11,015 nucleotides of DNA from DATBGS01 sp036557885. Its GTDB lineage: Bacteria; Chloroflexota; Ktedonobacteria; Ktedonobacterales; DATBGS01. Of the stretch, positions 7,390 to 11,015 are shown piece by piece. A program made the position numbers and the translations under genes. The stretch's first letter is position 1. Every line of letters starts with the position of its first letter. The notes beneath the pieces were generated by a model. The model did not search any database. It was not told the origin of the DNA and worked only from the letters and a program-made list of their open reading frames with translations. The stretch lies in assembly GCA_036557885.1 (NCBI GenBank), contig DATBGS010000128.1:1-11015 (forward strand). Direction: 5' to 3'.

Positions 7390-7677
7390 ATGTGGCTACA
7401 GTTTCGGATTGGGCGCTACATCGTTGACATCAAGCGTGTGAATAGGAAGAACCAGACCATCGAGCGTTGGGTCACGCCGGACGGTACAGAGCATGTCAGG
7501 ACACACACCGTCTTGGGTGGCCCTACGACGCCTTTCCAGCGACGAGTACGGCGTCTCTTTCGCTGGCTTCTGCCGGATATACCACCGCGCGGGTCCAGGC
7601 ATATTTGGATGTTCTGCTTTCCTTTTCCAAGAGAGACGATTGACCTGGATATTTATCAGCTTCCTCGGCGAGAGTGA
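7390..7677 (+). CDS. Hypothetical basic protein, 95 aa
   Basis: No family recognised. I place the start at the ATG at 7390, which has AAAGGA at 7377-7382 and a 7-base spacer. The reading frame stays open upstream to 7267, but that extension would overlap the VOC gene and translate through intergenic repeat sequence. The product starts MWLQFRIGRYIVDIKRVNRK, probably a beta-rich module. A second short strand-like stretch (RWVTPDGTEHVRTHTVLGG, about 27-45) follows, then a basic patch QRRVRRLFRW near 50-59. The C-terminus is aromatic and ends in DLDIYQLPRRE. There is no signal peptide and no clear membrane helix. It converges on the 266-aa minus-strand gene across paired inverted repeats. Confidence 0.6.
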   Translation: MWLQFRIGRYIVDIKRVNRKNQTIERWVTPDGTEHVRTHTVLGGPTTPFQRRVRRLFRWLLPDIPPRGSRHIWMFCFPFPRETIDLDIYQLPRRE

Positions 7678-7715
7678 TGCCCAGCAGCGCCGCTCGCTGT
7701 GCCCCTGCTTTGAGG

Positions 7716-7772
7716 GTAGCCACGCCGACCCTGGCGGGAAGACCCCGGCGCGGTGGCTGGGGCTACGAGCAG
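7716..7772. repeat. Inverted pair of GCTAC-tail repeats between convergent genes
   Basis: A minus-oriented unit (7716-7738, reading CCCGCCAGGGTCGGCGTGGC then TAC on the minus strand) closely matches the head of the unit at about 679-700. A plus-oriented unit (7743-7772, GGCGCGGTGGCTGGGGCTAC at its core) matches the unit at 715-735. Head to head, they can pair over GTAGCC...GGCTAC with interruptions. The site separates two convergent stop codons and could act as a bidirectional terminator or mRNA end-protecting hairpin. Confidence 0.7.
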
Positions 7773-8573
7773 TTAGACCCTCCCGCGTGGCTGGGCGCCT
7801 TCGGGCCAGGGTTGCTTGCGGTCTGTGGGCGGCTGCGCAGGGAGTTCGCCTGCTCGCCAGCGCCGAATGAGCGGGGCAAATGGCTCTGGCGGCGGCCCCT
7901 CCTCGGCCTCGCGCACGAGGATGCGCCAGAGTTCGGCTTCCTCCGCCAGGGTGATGGGCACTTCCTCAAACCACTGTTTAGCCTCTCGTGTGAAGGTATC
8001 TTTGCCCAGGAAGGCTTCCCAGCCGCAGCGCAGCGCCCAGCGCAAGCATAGCAACGCGAACCAGGGGGTCGTCAGCCGACGCAGCGCTTCAAAGAGCGTT
8101 TGCATGTTCAACAAGGCAATCGCTACCGCTTCATGGCAAGCGAGCCAGTAGCGCTCCAGGTGGTCTTCATGGGCGGCCTCTGCCTCCAACACCAGCCGAA
8201 TCAGCCGGGGCATCTCCTGTTTCATGCGCTGACACAGCGGCGCGATCTGCCGGGGCAGTTGGCTGGCGTTTAGCGGCTGAACCGCTAAGTCGCGGCGGTG
8301 GAAGCGCTGCGAGTGCTTGCGTCCGCCCAGGGCGCGTTTGCCCTGGCGCAGCCGCTTGCGGATGGTCTTGACAATGAAGGGGATATGGTGGCTGAGCATG
8401 CCCGCGCCTGAGTGGTCGTCGTGGAGGCGGCGTGTGTCCAGCTTGCCGCTCAGTGGGCTAACAGCATCGGTGATGGGCGCGGGGTCGGGCTGGTTGAGTG
8501 TGGGGTAGCGGGACAGGAGCCAGGCCAGGGAACGACGCCAGCCAGGAGGGAGCAGGGGATGATGGGCGGCCAT
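7773..8573 (-). CDS. Hypothetical protein, 266 aa
   Basis: I do not recognise a family. The ATG at 8573 has AAAGGTG upstream on the minus strand at a spacing of about eight bases. The N-terminal 60 residues are Pro- and His-rich. A strongly basic segment (VKTIRKRLRQGKRALGGRKH, about 68-87) follows. The middle is helical and carries a Leu/Ala/Trp-rich stretch (ALLNMQTLFEALRR to WFALLCLRWALRCGWEAFLG, about 150-190). The tail is Glu/Pro/Arg-rich. Hydrophobicity is amphipathic rather than clearly transmembrane, and there is no signal peptide. A near-consensus promoter lies about 275-300 bp upstream. The codons around residues 96-101 coincide with a palindrome resembling an intergenic repeat at 8684-8699, so part of the gene may derive from a repeat. 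The plus-strand frames opposite it look less protein-like. Function unknown. Confidence 0.6.
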   Translation of the reverse strand: MAAHHPLLPPGWRRSLAWLLSRYPTLNQPDPAPITDAVSPLSGKLDTRRLHDDHSGAGMLSHHIPFIVKTIRKRLRQGKRALGGRKHSQRFHRRDLAVQPLNASQLPRQIAPLCQRMKQEMPRLIRLVLEAEAAHEDHLERYWLACHEAVAIALLNMQTLFEALRRLTTPWFALLCLRWALRCGWEAFLGKDTFTREAKQWFEEVPITLAEEAELWRILVREAEEGPPPEPFAPLIRRWRAGELPAQPPTDRKQPWPEGAQPRGRV

Positions 8574-8589
8574 TGGGCAGCACCTTTCT

Positions 8590-8607
8590 CGTCCCTGTCA
8601 AGGGACG
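8590..8607 (-). promoter_or_regulatory. Leader hairpin near the 266-aa gene's ribosome binding site
   Basis: CGTCCCT (8590-8596) and AGGGACG (8601-8607) form a 7-bp stem with a 4-nt loop, a few bases upstream of the Shine-Dalgarno AAAGGTG on the minus strand. Another GGGAC copy (minus strand, about 8617-8621) could compete for the same GTCCC arm, so two alternative folds are possible. A regulatory role is speculative. Confidence 0.3.
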
Positions 8608-8846
8608 TTTTGGAACGGTCCCGCAAGCCACAGCCTGACTCCGGTTCTGCTGTCTCTTCAGGAGGCAGCAGGGTGGGGGCAAGGCGGTCTGAACCGCTAC
8701 AATGCACCCACTTTCCGCACTGGTGTAGGCCAGGCGGGGAGTGCTGTGGCGCGGGTCGTGTCTTTACACGTCCGCGTCAGTCGTTTCGTATTCAGTTAGA
8801 GGATACCGAGGGAAAACCAGACGAACCGATTCACGTGGATACGCAA

Positions 8847-8875
8847 AGTATAACCGAGAAGGCGCCGAAAGTCAA
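8847..8875 (-). promoter_or_regulatory. Near-consensus sigma70-type promoter for the 266-aa gene
   Basis: On the minus strand TTGACT (8870-8875) is followed after exactly 17 bases by TATACT (8847-8852), one mismatch from consensus in each hexamer. Transcription would start near 8840, giving a leader of about 265 nt before the ATG at 8573. Confidence 0.65.
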
Positions 8876-8921
8876 GATGCTGGGACCACGTTTCCCGGCA
8901 GGGACGGCGTGTGCCAATGGA

Positions 8922-8945
8922 GGCTGGCGGTTTTAACCGCCAGCC
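8922..8945. terminator. 24-bp hairpin, possible terminator of the lipoprotein gene
   Basis: GGCTGGCGGTT pairs perfectly with AACCGCCAGCC around a 2-base centre. It lies between the lipoprotein stop and the next minus-strand promoter, which is a sensible place for transcription to end. No strong U tract follows on the minus strand, so it may instead be a REP-like palindrome or a relation of the other repeats. Confidence 0.45.
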
Positions 8946-8982
8946 TTCCTCGCAAGAGCGAACGTTGGTGTTTGCCACGATT

Positions 8983-9009
8983 CGCCGCCGGGGTCGGCGG
9001 CGCTACAAG
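8983..9009 (+). repeat. GC-rich hairpin repeat with CTACAAGC tail
   Basis: CGCCGCCG (8983-8990) and CGGCGGCG (8995-9002) form an 8-bp stem with a GGGT loop, followed by CTACAAGC. The tail points toward the 3' end of the lipoprotein gene, whose stop codon is at 9014-9016. It belongs to the same family as the units at 676-775, 7301-7374 and 7716-7772. Confidence 0.65.
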
Positions 9010-9013
9010 CACA

Positions 9014-9553
9014 TCAGGGGTTGAAGTCGGGGTCGCGGAAGAGGACCAGCCAATCGGTGCTGCTGTTGATGCCCAGGGTGAGCGTATATGTGCCGTTCTT
9101 CCAGCATTGCACGGTCTTGTACAGGCTCGCGTCTATACCGATGCAGCCTTGTGTGCTCTGGTCTATCTGCTGCCAGCCAAGCTGCGTCAGGTTTTGCGTC
9201 ATAAAGGCCAGCACCGAATCGGCGGTGCCCGCGCTGCACATCTGCCTGCCCCGGAGTCCGCCGGAGGCGTCGTTATCAAAGGAGCGGGTCAGCGGTGGCA
9301 GCGGTATCTGTGCATAGATGTTGGTGGCGTTAAAGGTAGCATCCGGCAGCATGGTAACATAATTCGCGCTGAATGGCGCGCTGCCGCACATGGGTGGTGC
9401 AAGCGTGGGCGTGGCCGTTGGAACGCTGGTTGGGGTGTCGGTTGGAGTGCTGCCCGTCGAGGTGACGGCATTGGGGCTGCACGCGCTCAGCGCGAACAGG
9501 GCGCCGAGTGCCACGACTGCGAGGGCACGTGAAACCCAGCGAGAGATACTCAT
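9014..9553 (-). CDS. Secreted lipoprotein with Thr/Pro tether, 179 aa
   Basis: A type II signal peptide is clear: basic start (MSISRWVSR), hydrophobic core, and lipobox LSAC with the acceptor Cys at residue 25, so the protein should be lipid-anchored on the outside of the membrane. A Ser/Thr/Pro-rich spacer (about 31-54) follows, then a globular domain of about 125 residues. That domain has four Cys (56, 106, 137, 150), enough for two disulfides. I do not recognise it; it includes LPPLTRSFDNDASGG, a helix-like SVLAFMTQNLTQLGW, and an aromatic C-terminus. AAAGGA lies about 11 bases upstream of the ATG at 9553. The gene is divergent from the 107-aa membrane protein across 222 bp. I saw no good promoter for it. 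Role unknown. Confidence 0.85.
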   Translation of the reverse strand: MSISRWVSRALAVVALGALFALSACSPNAVTSTGSTPTDTPTSVPTATPTLAPPMCGSAPFSANYVTMLPDATFNATNIYAQIPLPPLTRSFDNDASGGLRGRQMCSAGTADSVLAFMTQNLTQLGWQQIDQSTQGCIGIDASLYKTVQCWKNGTYTLTLGINSSTDWLVLFRDPDFNP

Positions 9554-9707
9554 AATTAAAGAATCCTTTCGTTTCTTTTTTCATTGAAAGCCAGAAAGAG
9601 CTTCTACACTTATGGTATCTGAACTGCTGAGTTTCCGCTATCGTTCGCTCCACACTCTTGCAGTGGAGCACTTCATGCTTGAGTGGTAGACCCCGCCAGC
9701 GAGCATG

Positions 9708-9736
9708 TTGACAGCATCTCTTGTGAGCGGTATAAA
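9708..9736 (+). promoter_or_regulatory. Sigma70-type promoter, TTGACA-N17-TATAAA
   Basis: A perfect -35 (9708-9713), an exact 17-bp spacer and a TATAAA -10 (9731-9736) lie about 40 bp before the ATG at 9776, giving a leader of roughly 33 nt with AGAGGAG as ribosome binding site. This is the strongest promoter visible in the window and suggests constitutive expression of the small membrane protein. Confidence 0.8.
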
Positions 9737-9775
9737 AAAGAGAGAAGTAATTTCACTACACAAGAGGAGTTTTCT

Positions 9776-10099
9776 ATGGATGAGGTATTCCGCGAATCAG
9801 TTCCCTTCCTGGTTGGTCTGGTGCTCTCGCCGGTGCTCTGGCTGATGCTGCGCACTGGAGTGAGCCGGATGGTCAAGGGAGGCAGCTTTGTGCTGGGCGC
9901 GCTGGTGGTTGGCTCAACAGTCAGTCTGTTGAATGGCGAGATCATCGCTCAGGATATTGGCGAAGCGCTGGGGTCAGTCGCGCTGGATAGCCTGATCGTT
10001 GGCGCGGTTTCCCTGGCGGTGGCGTTGTTTGTGCTGAAGCGCTTGCTGCCCGCGCGCGCGAAAGCAGAACTGGCGCCCGCCCCAGAGAAGGCCGAATAG
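9776..10099 (+). CDS. Small membrane protein, 107 aa
   Basis: No family recognised. The ATG at 9776 follows AGAGGAG and sits directly downstream of a near-perfect promoter. An in-frame GTG at 9683 would place the start upstream of that promoter and is rejected. The protein has about three membrane helices (roughly residues 9-26, 34-54 and 68-92), short loops, one acidic loop (NGEIIAQDIGEA), and a charged Ala/Pro/Lys/Glu tail (KAELAPAPEKAE), probably cytoplasmic. There are no obvious catalytic residues. It is followed by a strong hairpin and appears to be a single-gene unit. Its size and strong promoter suggest an abundant small protein, but its role is unknown. Confidence 0.8.
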   Translation: MDEVFRESVPFLVGLVLSPVLWLMLRTGVSRMVKGGSFVLGALVVGSTVSLLNGEIIAQDIGEALGSVALDSLIVGAVSLAVALFVLKRLLPARAKAELAPAPEKAE

Positions 10100-10115
10100 C
10101 TGCGTTCTATGCTCT

Positions 10116-10169
10116 TGAAAGGATGCCTCCGGCGCTGAGATTTCTCCTGGCGCCGGAGGCATTCTTTCA
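10116..10169. terminator. Strong 20-bp hairpin between convergent genes
   Basis: A 13-bp perfect stem (ATGCCTCCGGCGC at 10123-10135 with its complement at 10150-10162) extends through one G-U pair and six more pairs to 10116 and 10169, around a 14-nt loop. It lies 17 bp after the stop of the plus-strand membrane protein and 17 bp past the stop of the minus-strand BNR gene, so a bidirectional terminator is the natural reading. The U-rich stretches are short (CTTTC). Confidence 0.75.
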
Positions 10170-10186
10170 GCATCTTTCAGCCTGAT

Positions 10187-11015
10187 TTATGCGTTTTGCT
10201 TCCCGAATTTAGAGACAGTATATGGCCCTTGGTATTCGCTCTGGCCGATCACCCAGAGGGTATCCGCCCCTTGGGATGTTGTGACCAGCACATTGCCCGC
10301 GCCGATGGCGATATGGTCAACGACTGAGCGCCAGGTAGAGGCGCCTGGACTCAAGCTGAGCAGGGTGTCGGTTTCACCTGGAAGCTGCCACTCGACGATC
10401 ACTGAGCCATCGCTCAATGTGGCAAGTGGCCCTTGTTCCTGCGTGGCGTCGCCTGGGATGCCCTTTGTGGGCGCGTTGTTCCAGGTTTTCCCGCCATCAT
10501 TGCTGACAAAGAGCGATAGCCCTTTTCCCGCGCCAGCGCCATCGTTATACGGAGTGGCGGGCAGCGCGTAGAGCAGCGGCGCGGAGGCGCCCCGGCTGAC
10601 GACAGCAAGGTTGCTGGCAAGCGCCGGGAACTGGCTGACCTGTGTCCAGGTTGCGCCTGCATCATCGCTGCGCCAGAGGTAGCTGGTTGAAGTGGGGAAG
10701 TCGTAGCAGAACGACCCGTTCTGCGCAATGGCAAAGAGCGTGGAGCCGGTGGCTGTGGGCCGGTAGTCGCAGATGTACTGGCCGCTGGCCTCCAGCGCTG
10801 CGTCGGCATACTGCCAGGTTTTGCCGCCGTCATTGCTGCTGACGATGCGCGCACCGCTGGTGTAGACGGCGTTCCCGTTGATAATGGCGATACCCAGCAT
10901 CGCGTAGAGGCGCTGGCCCTGCGCGCGGAAGATGTCGCTGCTGTTGGGCAGCACGACCTGATTCAGTTCTGGCGCGCCCAGAAAGCCATTCCCTGGCAGG
11001 TGCATCAGGCTCCAG
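10187..11015 (-). CDS. BNR/Asp-box repeat beta-propeller protein, partial (C-terminal 275 aa)
   Basis: The frame is open through the right edge, so the N-terminus is missing; an internal ATG at 11005 need not be the start. Three clear Asp boxes are seen, counted from that Met: SNDGGKTW (57-64), SDDAGATW (113-120) and SNDGGKTW (168-175), with a degenerate one near 218-226 (SPGASTW). Spacing of about 55 residues is typical of blades in sialidase- or Vps10/photosynthesis-system-II-stability-factor-like propellers. Such proteins are often extracellular, but no signal can be checked here. The sialidase catalytic arginines and RIP motif are not visible in this part, so I do not call it a sialidase. 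Two Cys near 79 and 100 may form a disulfide. It ends at a strong convergent hairpin. Confidence 0.85.
   Translation of the reverse strand, partial: WSLMHLPGNGFLGAPELNQVVLPNSSDIFRAQGQRLYAMLGIAIINGNAVYTSGARIVSSNDGGKTWQYADAALEASGQYICDYRPTATGSTLFAIAQNGSFCYDFPTSTSYLWRSDDAGATWTQVSQFPALASNLAVVSRGASAPLLYALPATPYNDGAGAGKGLSLFVSNDGGKTWNNAPTKGIPGDATQEQGPLATLSDGSVIVEWQLPGETDTLLSLSPGASTWRSVVDHIAIGAGNVLVTTSQGADTLWVIGQSEYQGPYTVSKFGKQNA

Larger units (their letters stand above)
8574..9013. other. 440-bp intergenic region with promoter, leader and hairpins
   Basis: No convincing coding sequence is seen here. From right to left it holds a repeat unit (8983-9009) just past the lipoprotein stop, a 24-bp hairpin (8922-8945), a minus-strand promoter (8847-8875), and a leader of about 265 nt for the 266-aa gene. 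That leader contains a GGCGGTCTGAACCGCTACA repeat at about 8683-8701 and a 7-bp hairpin at 8590-8607 close to the ribosome binding site. Confidence 0.6.

Noticed and set aside
7493..8051. Plus-strand frames 7493-7870 and 7674-8051
   Set aside because: They overlap the 95-aa gene, run through inverted repeats and into the 266-aa gene's opposite strand; low-complexity translations.
8741..9532. Plus-strand frame of 263 codons across the intergenic region and the lipoprotein
   Set aside because: It lies opposite a clear lipoprotein gene, includes a promoter and hairpins of the other strand, and has no ribosome site.
9683..9775. GTG-started extension of the 107-aa membrane protein
   Set aside because: It would begin upstream of a near-perfect promoter, and the ATG at 9776 has a strong ribosome site.
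1..11015. Defence system, toxin-antitoxin pair, prophage or transposon
   Set aside because: No nuclease, helicase, transposase, integrase or paired small toxin-like genes were found; the region reads as ordinary chromosome with repeats.

Overview
This is a GC-rich bacterial chromosomal window. It holds nine protein-coding genes and a noticeable set of short, GC-rich intergenic repeats. Several features suggest a Chloroflexota genome, perhaps of the Ktedonobacteria type: high GC with good Shine-Dalgarno sites, a lipoprotein with a Thr/Pro-rich tether, a BNR (Asp-box) repeat protein, a very large zinc-ribbon polytopic membrane protein of the kind also found in Actinobacteria (SCO7613-like), and many dispersed repeats ending in GGGGCTACA. 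The assignment is an inference; there is no rRNA or marker gene to settle it.

Layout, left to right. A hypothetical 208-aa gene (+, 45-671) has its ribosome binding site inside a terminator-like hairpin. It converges, across three tandem repeat units, on a minus-strand pair: a class I SAM-dependent methyltransferase (765-1658) downstream of a tandem-GNAT acetyltransferase (1687-2562). A divergent intergenic region with a perfect palindrome separates this pair from a 1364-aa membrane protein (2838-6932), which has an N-terminal zinc ribbon and is tightly followed by a VOC/glyoxalase-fold protein (6939-7304). Next come a 95-aa hypothetical gene (+, 7390-7677) and a convergent 266-aa hypothetical gene (-, 7773-8573). 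The latter has a near-consensus promoter far upstream and a leader of about 265 nt. Then follow a secreted lipoprotein (-, 9014-9553), a divergent 107-aa membrane protein (+, 9776-10099) with a near-perfect sigma70-type promoter, a strong 20-bp hairpin, and the 3' part of a BNR-repeat protein (-, 10187 to the window edge).

The probable transcription units are methyltransferase with GNAT, and membrane protein with VOC. No pathway links the genes convincingly. No tRNA, rRNA, CRISPR array, transposase, toxin-antitoxin pair or defence module is visible. The most interesting pattern is the repeat family: its CTAC tail sits at or just beyond the stop codon of several genes, in the same orientation relative to the gene, and in two genes it supplies the stop codon. 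The second is a series of about six to eight diverged internal repeats in the giant membrane protein.
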